Assembly (NCBI RefSeq): GCF_008304605.1
Contig: NZ_PIJY01000004.1
Location: 62,001-126,000, forward strand
DNA: 64,000 nt
Reading direction: 5' to 3'
Source: Oceanobacillus polygoni
GTDB taxonomy: Bacteria > Bacillota > Bacilli > Bacillales > Amphibacillaceae
Shown: in pieces, positions 52,435 through 61,391 of the stretch
Layout of the letters: each line of letters opens with the position of its first letter
Position numbering within the stretch: the stretch's first letter is position 1
Made by a program: the position numbers and the translations under genes
Notes under the pieces: model-generated
The model's database searches: none
What the model saw: only the letters and a program-made list of their open reading frames with translations
What the model was told of the DNA's origin: nothing

Positions 52435-53685
52435 ATGAGTAACAAAGCGGTTGTATATGTTAAAGCTGGAGAAGTAGAGGTACGAGATATTGGATATCCT
52501 GATCTAATACTTCGAGATGGCCCGGGGGTCAATCCTTTAAACGTAGGAAGAAAATGTAATCATGGGGTCATTTTAAAGGTTATTTCGACGAATATCTGTG
52601 GTAGTGACCAACATATGGTTAGAGGTCGTACTACGGCTCCAAGTGGCTTAGTTCTTGGACATGAAATTACAGGTGAAGTTATTGAGGTCGGTAGCGATGT
52701 TGAATTTATTCAAAAAGGGGACATTGTATCTGTGCCGTTCAATATTGCATGTGGACGTTGTCAAAATTGTAAACAGCAAGATACACATATCTGTACAAAT
52801 GTTAACCCTGATCGCCCTGGCTCCGCATACGGCTATGTTGATATGGGCGGCTGGGTCGGAGGGCAATCGGAATATGTCATGGTTCCTTATGCAGATTTCC
52901 AACTATTAAAATTCCCTGACCGCGATCAGGCATTGGACAAAATCCTTGACTTAACGATGCTATCCGATATTTTCCCAACTGGATACCATGGTGCTGTAAG
53001 CGCAGGTGTCAAAACTGGATCAACGGTATATGTTGCAGGTGCAGGACCAGTGGGATTAGCTGCTGCACATTCTGCACAATTATTAGGTGCTTCTGTCGTT
53101 ATCGTTGGGGACTTAAATGAAGAGCGTCTTGAGCAAGCAAGAAGCTTTGGCTGTGAAACAGTGAATTTACGTGATCATGATGATCTTGGCGAGCAAATCG
53201 AACAAATTCTTGGGACACCTGAAGTGGACTGTGCAGTTGATGCAGTAGGCTTTGAAGCAAGCGGACACGGAAAAGACGCGGGTGAAGCTCCTGCTACTGT
53301 ATTAAATTCAATCATGGGTGTAACTAGGGCTGGTGGGCGCTTAGGTATTCCAGGCCTATACGTAACTGGAGATCCAGGTGCAGTAGATCCAGATGCAAAA
53401 GAAGGAACATTAAAAATCCGCTTCGGCCTAGGCTTTGCAAAGGCACATACATTTGTAACTGGGCAAACTCCAGTTATGCGATATAATCGTGATTTAATGA
53501 AAGCTATTTTAAGTGGCAGAGCACAAATTGCCAAAGCGGTTAATGCAACGGTTATTTCCATCGGTGAAGCTCCGGACGGGTATAAAGCTTTTGACGGTGG
53601 TGTATCTCGTAAGTTTGTTATTGATCCACATAGTATGATTAAACAGAAATCTTATGGAGCTGCTGAACAGCAGGTTAATGGTTGA
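52435..53685 (+). CDS. fdhA: Glutathione-independent formaldehyde dehydrogenase
   Basis: NAD-dependent, zinc-containing medium-chain dehydrogenase that oxidises formaldehyde to formate. 416 residues. Catalytic zinc ligands Cys55 (NICGSDQH) and His76-Glu77 (GHEI), and structural-zinc cysteines 106, 109, 112 and 120, are all present. The Rossmann motif GAGPVGLAA and a specific VDMGGWVGGQSEYVMVPY block match the Pseudomonas putida-type enzyme. AAGGAGTGG ribosome binding site. The formate produced could be used by the fdhF-like enzyme next door; no regulator is adjacent. Confidence 0.88.
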   Translation: MSNKAVVYVKAGEVEVRDIGYPDLILRDGPGVNPLNVGRKCNHGVILKVISTNICGSDQHMVRGRTTAPSGLVLGHEITGEVIEVGSDVEFIQKGDIVSVPFNIACGRCQNCKQQDTHICTNVNPDRPGSAYGYVDMGGWVGGQSEYVMVPYADFQLLKFPDRDQALDKILDLTMLSDIFPTGYHGAVSAGVKTGSTVYVAGAGPVGLAAAHSAQLLGASVVIVGDLNEERLEQARSFGCETVNLRDHDDLGEQIEQILGTPEVDCAVDAVGFEASGHGKDAGEAPATVLNSIMGVTRAGGRLGIPGLYVTGDPGAVDPDAKEGTLKIRFGLGFAKAHTFVTGQTPVMRYNRDLMKAILSGRAQIAKAVNATVISIGEAPDGYKAFDGGVSRKFVIDPHSMIKQKSYGAAEQQVNG

Positions 53686-53732
53686 TTGAGTAGTTGAGAG
53701 GAAAATGTAAGACCTAATCTAGCATACTTTAT

Positions 53733-53772
53733 CCCGAAGTTGAATTTAGTTAATCCAACTTCGGGCTTTTTA
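53733..53772 (+). terminator. Intrinsic terminator after fdhA
   Basis: CCCGAAGTTG/CAACTTCGGG perfect stem followed by CTTTTT. Confidence 0.88.
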
Positions 53773-53816
53773 TCCACTCATTTAATAGATATATAATCTT
53801 TTTTCAATCCACGCAC

Positions 53817-53894
53817 TCATGTAGTAGAGCGTAGACCGAAATAGACAAATATACTAAGACAAAAACCGAAAATGATTTTGGTTATTAAAGTCAT
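53817..53894 (-). CDS. Possible 25-residue membrane peptide
   Basis: A short frame on the minus strand with AAAAGGAG about 11 bases before the ATG. The product (MTLITKIIFGFCLSIFVYFG...) is one hydrophobic helix with a short polar end. No family recognised; short enough to be chance. The gap downstream of sulP has no other gene. Confidence 0.3.
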   Translation of the reverse strand: MTLITKIIFGFCLSIFVYFGLRSTT

Positions 53895-54050
53895 TTTTTC
53901 TTTAACTCCTTTTATCTAAAAATAACTATAAATACCCATCCCCATTATTAATGTCCGGTGCACTATCGTTCTTAGATCCTCCAAGAATTAGTTTAGAATA
54001 ATCTTTATTGAGTAGTACAATAATTGCTTAGAAATCCGCTCCTATATCCC

Positions 54051-55766
54051 CTACCCAGTTTTGACCTTTTTCCTTTGCTCGAATACCTGACAAGCAGACG
54101 TCTCGTTCCGGCCACATTTTGGACAATTCTGTACATTGATAATTTGTAATCCAAAATCAACAGCATCGGATGAATCATCAAAGAAATGCTTCGCACCAAT
54201 TTCTTCGTACAACCCACTAATTTCTAATGTTTCTCGAACTTCTTTGTTAGCTTCTGAAATTAATAGAGTACCGCCCATTTTATGAAAGTCTTTTGCGAGT
54301 GATGCCAAATTCGCTTCAGCTGTAGCATCAATAATCGGTACATTTTTCATTTTTAATATAATTACTGTTGGACGTTTATTAATTGATCGTGTAATGACGG
54401 ATTCAAATTTATCAGCAGCCCCAAAAAATAACGGACCTGAAATTGTAAAAAAGGAAAGCTGTGGACATTTGGATACCGTTTCCTCGGTTTTCGATTTAGA
54501 ATTTTTAAGTGCTGGGATAACCTTTTCTACTTCAAAAATTTTACTCATACGCTTAATAAAGGACACCATAGCTAGTAATAGTCCTACTTGCACTGCAATC
54601 GTGAGGTTAACAAATACAGTTAATAAAAACGTAGTAACTAGAACTAAGGAATCACTTGTCTTTAATTTAAAAATATGGGCAAATGATTTGTATTCACTCA
54701 TATTAATAGCAACAATCATCAGAATTGGGGCCATACTTGCTAAAGGAATATGAGATGCATAGGGTGCAAATAATAACAATATTACTAAAACAAATAACCC
54801 TTGAAAAATCCCCGAAAAGGGGCTAACAGCCCCACTTTTAATATTTGTAGCTGTTCGGGCTATTGCACCAGTAGCTGGTATCCCACCGAACATAGGAGTA
54901 ACAATATTTGCTAATCCCTGTCCGACAAGCTCTCTATTCGAATGATGACGTCTGCCTGTCATTCCATCTGCAACAACTGCTGACAGTAAGGATTCAATCC
55001 CACCAAGCATCGCAATAACAAATGCAGGTTGCCACAGCAAAAGGATCCTTTCCAAAGTGATAGATGGGATTTGAAAACTTGGCAGTGATTGGCTAATTCC
55101 GCCAAACGCACTACCAATTGATGCAACCTTCCCTGGATAGAATATTATTGCTACAATTGTCGGTATGATAAGAGCAACTAAAAGCACAGGCGCTCTAGGA
55201 AATAATTTGGGTAAAAAGACAATCATGGATAAACCTATTAATGCGGTTAATACACTAAGCCAATTCACGGTTGTGATGTTTTGCACAATCTGAATCATAT
55301 TTTCGTGAAAATACTGTTTTTTATCTAGTCCAGCCAGACCAAGAAAATCTCCAATCTGTCCGCTAAAAATAATAACGGCAATACCAGAAGTAAAGCCGAT
55401 TGTTAAGGAACGCGGAATGTAAGTGATTAAGTTTCCTAGTTTTAACACACCCATTAAGATGAGCATAATTCCAGCCAGAAATCCAGCTATTAATAGATTT
55501 TCATAGCCGTATTGTAAAACAATAGCAAGCAGTATAGGAATAAATGCTCCAGTAGGTCCAGCAATTTGGAATCTGGAGCCACCAAACAATGCGACCATAA
55601 TTCCAGCGACTACCGTAGTGTAGAGCCCATACTCTGGTTTTACCCCTGAAGCAATAGCGAATGCCATCCCAAGCGGTATTGCTACAATACCTACCGTGAT
55701 ACCTGCCAATAAATCACGCTTTAAATCAGTCAATGATAACCCTTTAAAACGATCATCTTTTAACAA
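54051..55766 (-). CDS. SulP family anion transporter with STAS domain and zinc-ribbon-like tail
   Basis: 571 residues: about 11-12 membrane segments of the sulfate permease family (GSRFQIAGPTGAFIPILLAI and the IPATGAIARTATNIKSGA block), then a cytoplasmic STAS domain (about 425-540, with VIILKMKNVPIIDATAEANL). The last 25 residues are unusual: Cys548, Cys551 and Cys559 in a CPKC/CQ arrangement resembling half a zinc ribbon, followed by a basic end. SulP proteins move sulfate, bicarbonate or other anions; the substrate is not clear from context. TTG start with GGGGAG upstream. It may be sensitive to metal or redox state through the tail, which is inference. Confidence 0.85.
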   Translation of the reverse strand: MLKDDRFKGLSLTDLKRDLLAGITVGIVAIPLGMAFAIASGVKPEYGLYTTVVAGIMVALFGGSRFQIAGPTGAFIPILLAIVLQYGYENLLIAGFLAGIMLILMGVLKLGNLITYIPRSLTIGFTSGIAVIIFSGQIGDFLGLAGLDKKQYFHENMIQIVQNITTVNWLSVLTALIGLSMIVFLPKLFPRAPVLLVALIIPTIVAIIFYPGKVASIGSAFGGISQSLPSFQIPSITLERILLLWQPAFVIAMLGGIESLLSAVVADGMTGRRHHSNRELVGQGLANIVTPMFGGIPATGAIARTATNIKSGAVSPFSGIFQGLFVLVILLLFAPYASHIPLASMAPILMIVAINMSEYKSFAHIFKLKTSDSLVLVTTFLLTVFVNLTIAVQVGLLLAMVSFIKRMSKIFEVEKVIPALKNSKSKTEETVSKCPQLSFFTISGPLFFGAADKFESVITRSINKRPTVIILKMKNVPIIDATAEANLASLAKDFHKMGGTLLISEANKEVRETLEISGLYEEIGAKHFFDDSSDAVDFGLQIINVQNCPKCGRNETSACQVFEQRKKVKTG

Positions 55767-56034
55767 TGCAACTATCTCCCCTATTCTAATTTATAAAACA
55801 ACAAAAAAAGTGAATTTGTTGAAAATTACACTTATTATTATTGTACCATAGATTTAGCGTTAAGGTGGGGAGTATAATTTTCCGGAGGTTGTCAGTACAA
55901 CTAACACCCCTATAAATCAGGTTAATCTAGCCAATTCAATATATTCGTAAATAGAGGGTACTTAGATGGCTTCGAAAAGAACAGTCCCCATTTCTTCATT
56001 ACTTTAATGCCATGGGGACTGATACTGCTTTTAT
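55767..56034. other. Gap upstream of sulP with a perfect inverted repeat
   Basis: Mostly AT-rich, with CAGTCCCCAT/ATGGGGACTG as a perfect 10-bp inverted repeat (55982-56021, 20-base loop). It could be a terminator, a REP-like hairpin or an operator; no T run follows on either side. Confidence 0.45.
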
Positions 56035-56142
56035 TTACTCTAAAAGGCACTTGCCTATAGATAGGTTTAGGTATTTTTCTATAAACAAGCGTTCTCCCAA
56101 CTTGTTCATCGGCTCTACAATCAGCGGCATATCAATTAACAT
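56035..56142 (-). CDS. Possible 35-residue peptide or gene remnant
   Basis: Minus-strand frame with AGGTGAAGG before the ATG; the product runs MLIDMPLIVEPMNKLGERLF and ends GKCLLE. It reads like a fragment of a normal protein rather than a membrane peptide. No family recognised; it may be a pseudogene remnant. Confidence 0.25.
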   Translation of the reverse strand: MLIDMPLIVEPMNKLGERLFIEKYLNLSIGKCLLE

Positions 56143-56226
56143 GCCTTCACCTAGGGTTTAACTTCTCTTCAACAAGATTTTACTTAATCAATGTTTCAGC
56201 TAACCTTCTACACAGATGAGTATAGA

Positions 56227-56925
56227 TTAAGTTGCATCAGCACTTAGCTGAATTGGCCATTCTTCTTTGTTCTCAGCCATATCCCAGAACATGTATTCAA
56301 ACAAACTAGTTTTAACCACAATTTCCTCTAATTCTTCTAGATCACGTTCTGGTTTACCAGAGGCGATTTCGTTCATTAGGTTTTTGCAGTCCTCAGCAAG
56401 CTCAGTAAATTCATCAGAAGCATACATTTTTACCCAATGTCCATAGAACTCATGACCCAATGCACCTGACCAAGTTGCAAGTTCTTTTCCAATAAAATTA
56501 TAACTCCAAGCACATGTAAGGACAGAAGCTACTACGTTTTCAATCCCACCTCGTTGCGATACATTTAGCATATAGCTTGTATACGCTGTAGTTGTTGCTC
56601 CCGCTTCAGTAACCTCAAGTTCCTCAGCTGTAATACCAAACTTACTTGCATATTGACGATGTAAATCCATTTCCATATCCAACGTGCCATGTAATAACTT
56701 CGCAAATGTTCTCATTGTTTTTAAATCATGTGCTTTGGCACTTCCTAAGGCAAATAAACGGGAATACTCTATCAAATAAACATAATCCTGCTTCAGCCAA
56801 TGCTTAAATTTCTCTTGATCTAACGATCCTTCTCCAAGACCTTTGACAAAAGGATGCTCCAAATAAGATTGCCAAATAGGTTCTACTCGCTTCCATAATC
56901 GATCCGTAAATAGGTTGCTCATCAT
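56227..56925 (-). CDS. tenA: Aminopyrimidine aminohydrolase TenA (thiaminase II)
   Basis: Hydrolyses aminomethyl- or formylaminopyrimidine derived from degraded thiamine to hydroxymethylpyrimidine, allowing thiamine salvage. 232 residues, all-helical heme-oxygenase-like fold. The catalytic Cys138 is in LTCAWSYNFIG and Asp47 in HWLKQDYVYLIEY, both three residues past the B. subtilis TenA numbers, and Glu210 lies in SLFEYMFWDMA. A TPP riboswitch lies upstream, so it belongs to the same regulon as ykoFEDC, whose product imports the pyrimidine. GAGGGG site; the second ATG is equally possible as start. Confidence 0.93.
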   Translation of the reverse strand: MMSNLFTDRLWKRVEPIWQSYLEHPFVKGLGEGSLDQEKFKHWLKQDYVYLIEYSRLFALGSAKAHDLKTMRTFAKLLHGTLDMEMDLHRQYASKFGITAEELEVTEAGATTTAYTSYMLNVSQRGGIENVVASVLTCAWSYNFIGKELATWSGALGHEFYGHWVKMYASDEFTELAEDCKNLMNEIASGKPERDLEELEEIVVKTSLFEYMFWDMAENKEEWPIQLSADAT

Positions 56926-57015
56926 TTATCCCCCTCTATTATAAATACTTTAATTACATAGTGAATACTTAAAAATGAACTCACTCCCCTCTTCCATCAA
57001 GGAAAGCATAGACAC
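56926..57015. other. tenA leader between riboswitch and gene
   Basis: About 90 bases between the riboswitch-linked terminator and tenA, with no gene. Confidence 0.3.
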
Positions 57016-57051
57016 AAAAAAACCATCACTAGTTTAAGAGAAATGGGTTTT
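57016..57051 (-). terminator. Riboswitch-linked terminator of tenA
   Basis: AAAACCCATT/AGTG..GGTTTT stem with a two-base bulge followed by TTTTT on the minus strand, directly past the TPP aptamer. Confidence 0.6.
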
Positions 57052-57082
57052 GCAAATTTAAATTCACCAAAAACGGTGCTTC

Positions 57083-57163
57083 CACTTCCCTACGCTAGTG
57101 TTATCTAGATCAGGTTCAAAGGGTCGATTTTTATCTCTCAGCATTAAATATGCTCCCCTAGTC
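57083..57163 (-). ncRNA. TPP riboswitch controlling tenA
   Basis: Minus-strand THI-box blocks in order: CTAGGGGAGC, GCTGAGAG, GACCCTTTGAACCTGAT, CTAGATAACACTAGCG, TAGGGAAGTG. This is a second, independent copy, about 53 kb from the one in front of ykoF, with a matching terminator. Confidence 0.95.
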
Positions 57164-57193
57164 GATAGTTAAAATATTCAATTATCAGATACA

Positions 57194-57223
57194 ATTATAG
57201 GCACAGTGCATAAAAGAAAGCAA
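57194..57223 (-). promoter_or_regulatory. Promoter for the tenA leader
   Basis: TTGCTT and TATAAT hexamers spaced 18 bases on the minus strand, just upstream of the TPP aptamer. Confidence 0.6.
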
Positions 57224-57558
57224 ATACACAATTCACCTTAGCTTTTTTCATTTTTATCATTACTAGTTAGCTTATCAGAATTATTTAATTTAAAAAGCAA
57301 CATTTTAACAAATTTACTTATTTATTTCTTTTTTTATAAAAACAGCTATACTGAAGTTATGAAATAAATTTTTCCAGTCTTTGGTTTCTCAATATTTCTT
57401 TTTTTTAGCAACTTGATTTAGCAAAAACTAATTTCATATGTTTATGCTTTAGTCATACATTAAATTTTAATAGAACAAAGATTACATATAATGCACTATA
57501 TGTAATTTTTTTGAATAATATATAGTTCTATATATCTATTATAAAAGGAGGGTTTCGA
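57224..57558. other. Divergent region upstream of the sunset-domain gene
   Basis: AT-rich; T-rich tracts and repeated TATA-like words but no supported gene. Contains promoters for tenA (minus) and the following plus-strand gene. Confidence 0.4.
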
Positions 57559-58341
57559 TTGATAGAAGCATTGATTGCACTTTTATTTTTGGCAGTTATA
57601 GGTTATCTATGGTTTCGATCGAAGGATAAAAAGGTATGGAAGAAAGTAGTTTACTCAATTTTAGGGGTCTTTGCATTTTTAACATTTATAGGCATTGCTT
57701 TAGGTGATTCTGACGCGAACGTTCAACAAAGCTTAGATGAAGAGTTAGAGAAAAGCGAAAAATTAACAGCAACTATTTCAGAATTAGAAGAAAGTAATTC
57801 TACTTTACAGGAAGAATTTGATGACCTTGAAAGTACAATAATTGAACTAAACGAGGAAATCATCACTATAGAAAATGAACATGAGAAATTACAAAAGGAT
57901 TATGAATCGCTTCAAAAGAAAAACAAAGAGCTAAAGGAAGATTATAAATCTGCTGAAGAAGAAAACGAATCACTTTCAGAGAATATCGAACAACTGAAGG
58001 ATGAAAAAGCATCCTTAAAGAAAAAATTAGAAGAAAAAGAAACAACTACTACGAGCAGCGCTAATACCCAAGATAAAAATACTAGTGAATCTAAATCAAG
58101 CGGGAACACTAATAGTACTAGCTCTAATTCAAGTACAACAACTCAAGCATCAAGCAGCTCTACGACTTCCGATGATTCCTCAGGGGAAACAGAAGCAGGC
58201 AGCTGCGACATTAAAGGTAGTAACAGTGGAATTTATCATGTCCCTGGAAGTACATACTACAATCAGACAAAAAATGTAGCGCAATGGTTTTGCTCAACTA
58301 CCGAAGCCGAAAATGCTGGTTATAGAGCCCCTAAGCGCTAA
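57559..58341 (+). CDS. Membrane-anchored coiled-coil protein with C-terminal sunset domain
   Basis: 260 residues. Two hydrophobic segments at the N-terminus (about 2-17 and 32-48), a long heptad coiled coil (about 55-165, rich in Glu/Lys/Leu), a Ser/Thr-rich low-complexity linker (about 165-213) and a C-terminal mini-domain (about 215-260). The mini-domain reads [22 protein letters not shown]...[18 protein letters not shown], the sunset-domain pattern of Bacillaceae surface proteins and nucleases. Function is unknown; the design suggests an envelope-spanning or surface-displayed stalk. TTG start with AGGAGGG upstream, and its own terminator. Confidence 0.78.
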   Translation: MIEALIALLFLAVIGYLWFRSKDKKVWKKVVYSILGVFAFLTFIGIALGDSDANVQQSLDEELEKSEKLTATISELEESNSTLQEEFDDLESTIIELNEEIITIENEHEKLQKDYESLQKKNKELKEDYKSAEEENESLSENIEQLKDEKASLKKKLEEKETTTTSSANTQDKNTSESKSSGNTNSTSSNSSTTTQASSSSTTSDDSSGETEAGSCDIKGSNSGIYHVPGSTYYNQTKNVAQWFCSTTEAENAGYRAPKR

Positions 58342-58360
58342 TGAATCCTTATTATAAAAT

Positions 58361-58403
58361 AAAACAAAGCAGTAAAAATAAACTTTTTCTGCTTTGTTTT
58401 TTT
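58361..58403 (+). terminator. Intrinsic terminator after the sunset-domain gene
   Basis: AAACAAAGCAG/CTGCTTTGTTT stem followed by Ts on the plus strand. Confidence 0.85.
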
Positions 58404-58479
58404 ATACCATATTGCAAATGTTAAAACTACATTCAGTTAGATAAAATGAATCTTATCCTTATACATTTCAAACCCTGAC

Positions 58480-59913
58480 TCAAACCGTCCAAACAAACAA
58501 ATGCACAATCGTAACAATAATCGCCCCAACAATATAAGATAGTGCAATGACAGGCCAAACCCATTTAATCCACTTTATCCATGGTATTTTTGCCAATGCG
58601 AGTGATGCCATTAGAACACCCGATGTAGGGGTAATTGCATTTGAAATCCCATCCCCTAATTGAAATGCCAGTACAGCAGTTTGCCTGCTTACACCAGTCA
58701 AATCAGATAGCGGGGTCATAATAGGCATTGTCAATGCAGCTTGTCCACTTCCAGATGGAACGAGAAAATTCAAGAGACTTTGTGTAATGTACATTCCCAT
58801 CGCAGAAAATGTAGTTGGTAATTGACCGATTGCACCCGATAAACTATACAAAATCGTATCAATTGTATTACTTTCCTCAAGTACGACCAAGATTCCGTAA
58901 GCCAATCCGACTACCAATCCACCTACAACAAGATCTCTACAGCCGTCTACAAAGGATTCAGCAATTTGGTTCACCTTTAGCTTAGCAACAAAACCTGCGA
59001 TAACGCCCATCAACAAGAACAGTGAGGCAATTTCTGTGATATACCAATCAAAAAAAGTAACACCGATTGCAAGTCCAATAATCGTTAAAAATAGCAGACC
59101 AATAATAATTGCATGTCTAGGAGTTAACTTCATTGTTATAGGGTCACGTTCAGCATCATCCATAGTTCTACGTTTGTCAATCTCATACATCAAACTGGTT
59201 TCCGGGTTTTTCTTAACTTTTTTTGCATAGATCATGACAAATGCAATACTAAATGCGACAAAGATAAGCCAGATAATAAAACGAATTCCCATCCCGGAAA
59301 ACAGCGGTAATTCTGCAATTCCTTGGGCTACACCAACTGTAAAAGGATTCATGAATGATGCTGTAAAGCCTGCACAGGATCCTACTATAACCATTCCTGC
59401 ACCAACTAATGAGTCGAATCCCATCTTGATTGCTAATGGAACTAATATTAAGATAAATGGAATTGTTTCTTCCGACATCCCAAATGTTCCACCGCCCAGT
59501 GCGAATAATAACATAACAACCGGTATGAGATAAATTTCCTTTCCAGCCATTTTTGTTGAAACAGTCGCAAGCCCTGTTTCAATCGCTTTTGTTGCATTCA
59601 AAATCCCAAAGGCACCACCAACAATAAAAATGAAAAAGATGATTTCAGCACCATTAACCATACCTTTATGGACAGCTTCTAAAATTCCAAAAGGACTAGT
59701 TGGATTCGACTCAACCTGCTGATAAGTCCCGTCCACTACAACTGTTCTCCCTGCATCATTTACCTCTCGTTCGTATTCACCGGCTGGAACGATATATGTA
59801 AATAAAGCTGTAATAATGATTAAGCCAAATAACAATGCGAATACATGGGGAAATTCAAAATTCCTTTTCTTTCTTTTCAGATTTCCCTCATTAGAAATCG
59901 TTTCGTCCTGCAT
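58480..59913 (-). CDS. YfcC family transporter (second copy)
   Basis: 477 residues, about 12 helices, with the same hallmarks as the protein at 22751: VPAGEYER after helix 1, FLVPSGSGQAALTMPIM, and FQLGDGISNAITPTSG. Clearly a paralogue, but the N- and C-terminal ends and loops differ, suggesting a different acid substrate. It lies 118 bases after an M20 amidohydrolase on the same strand, so the pair probably imports an amide-linked substrate and releases its product. AAGGAGAG site before the ATG at 59913; a 15-codon longer start is unlikely. Confidence 0.85.
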   Translation of the reverse strand: MQDETISNEGNLKRKKRNFEFPHVFALLFGLIIITALFTYIVPAGEYEREVNDAGRTVVVDGTYQQVESNPTSPFGILEAVHKGMVNGAEIIFFIFIVGGAFGILNATKAIETGLATVSTKMAGKEIYLIPVVMLLFALGGGTFGMSEETIPFILILVPLAIKMGFDSLVGAGMVIVGSCAGFTASFMNPFTVGVAQGIAELPLFSGMGIRFIIWLIFVAFSIAFVMIYAKKVKKNPETSLMYEIDKRRTMDDAERDPITMKLTPRHAIIIGLLFLTIIGLAIGVTFFDWYITEIASLFLLMGVIAGFVAKLKVNQIAESFVDGCRDLVVGGLVVGLAYGILVVLEESNTIDTILYSLSGAIGQLPTTFSAMGMYITQSLLNFLVPSGSGQAALTMPIMTPLSDLTGVSRQTAVLAFQLGDGISNAITPTSGVLMASLALAKIPWIKWIKWVWPVIALSYIVGAIIVTIVHLFVWTV

Positions 59914-59961
59914 TAAAAATCTCTCCTTATGTTTATTCTCACGTGTTGTCAAAAACAAATA

Positions 59962-60012
59962 ACAGGTAGTGAACCGCTACAAACAGCTAAGAAGCGGTAA
60001 TTCACTACCTGT
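59962..60012 (-). terminator. Hairpin between the M20 gene and the YfcC gene
   Basis: ACAGGTAGTGAA/TTCACTACCTGT perfect 12-bp stem with an inner, shorter stem, and T-rich sequence after it on the minus strand. It may partly terminate transcription between the two genes. Confidence 0.65.
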
Positions 60013-60031
60013 AACCATGTAAAAACTGAAC

Positions 60032-61183
60032 TTATCGATTTTCAAATTCTGTTTTTATAGCGGATAGTAAATCTTGATCCGTCATAATGTCATAACCAGT
60101 CTGTGCTAAAGAAAGCACTGCATCTGCAATTGCTGTCTCGCCATCTTTCGTAATCGTTTGATCTGCAAAATCTTCCGTATGGAATACAAGTCCAGGCTTA
60201 TTCATTCCAACAAATGGATGGATTGCTGGTACTACTTGGCTTACATTTCCCATATCGGCCGAACCAGTTGCAGCTACAGCTGGATAGACAGGATGTGGAC
60301 TGTGCGCTTTTAGATTTTTTGTGAAGACATCAGATAAAGCTCTATTTGTGACCATATTGTCATAGCTCAATTCATAATTTGAAATTGCAACAGATGCACC
60401 TGTCATTAATGCTGCACCCTCTGCTATATTTCTTACCTTTTTCACTACTTCATCTACAACCTTGCGCTCATTTGCGCGAATATAAAATTGAGCAACAGCT
60501 TTCTCCGGCACTACGTTCGCAGCCTGTCCCCCTTCCGTAATAATGCCATGCATTCGTACATCTGACGGAACATGCTCTCGTAATGCGTTGATTCCATTAA
60601 ATAATTGGATAACAGCGTCCAGTGCATTAATCCCTTCTTCAGGTGAAGCAGCTGCATGGGATGCTTTTCCAGTATAATCAAACTGGAGCGCATCCATTGC
60701 CAGCATCGGTCCGCTTTCTGAAGAAACATCAGCTGGATGCACCATCATTGCTACATCAATACCATCAAAAGTTCCTTGCTCAGCCATTGGTACTTTGGCG
60801 CCATTGGTCTCCTCAGCAGGCGTTCCAAGAACAACAACCTTCCCGCCTATTTCTTGCACATGCTTACTGAGAACTATCCCAGCACCAACCGCCATCGTCG
60901 CGATTAAATTATGACCGCAACCATGACCAATTCCAGGTAGCGCGTCATACTCTGCTAAAAAAGCAACTGTTGGTCCTGGCTTTTCTCCGGAAAACTCTGC
61001 CCGAAAAGCTGTCGGACGGTCTACAATGCCTGTTTCCACTTCAAAATTGTGGGAACGTAAATATTCTACCAATAGCTTCATAGATTCAAATTCTTGATCT
61101 CCAAGCTCTGGATTTTCATATAATTGATTACTAATCTCTATGAGTTTATCTTTTATATTTTCGAAATCTTTCACGAGTGACAC
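60032..61183 (-). CDS. M20 family amidohydrolase (hippurate/acyl-amino-acid hydrolase type)
   Basis: 383 residues. Metal-binding HGCGHN at 87-92, LAEYDALPG at 77-84 and TPAEE at about 117-121 are the core motifs of M20D amidohydrolases (aminobenzoyl-glutamate or hippurate hydrolase, N-acetyl-diaminopimelate deacetylase group). GTG start at 61183 with GGAGG seven bases upstream. Paired with the downstream YfcC transporter. The substrate is likely an N-acyl amino acid or aminobenzoyl-glutamate-like amide; the allantoin enzymes use a different M20 branch (AllC). Confidence 0.85.
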   Translation of the reverse strand: MSLVKDFENIKDKLIEISNQLYENPELGDQEFESMKLLVEYLRSHNFEVETGIVDRPTAFRAEFSGEKPGPTVAFLAEYDALPGIGHGCGHNLIATMAVGAGIVLSKHVQEIGGKVVVLGTPAEETNGAKVPMAEQGTFDGIDVAMMVHPADVSSESGPMLAMDALQFDYTGKASHAAASPEEGINALDAVIQLFNGINALREHVPSDVRMHGIITEGGQAANVVPEKAVAQFYIRANERKVVDEVVKKVRNIAEGAALMTGASVAISNYELSYDNMVTNRALSDVFTKNLKAHSPHPVYPAVAATGSADMGNVSQVVPAIHPFVGMNKPGLVFHTEDFADQTITKDGETAIADAVLSLAQTGYDIMTDQDLLSAIKTEFENR

Positions 61184-61391
61184 ATTATTGCCTCCAATTC
61201 AAAATAGTTACGTTTATGGATTATACCATAATATCTAAAAAATTGTTGTATAGCAAATGAATAATTATGCTTATTTCTATATTATATAGGCTTTATGTTT
61301 ATAACAATCTAGCTAACTTTAATAGAATAGGATTGAACCCCCTTGTATATTCCATTAAAATAACTGTATAAAAATTAAAGGAGAGTAAATC

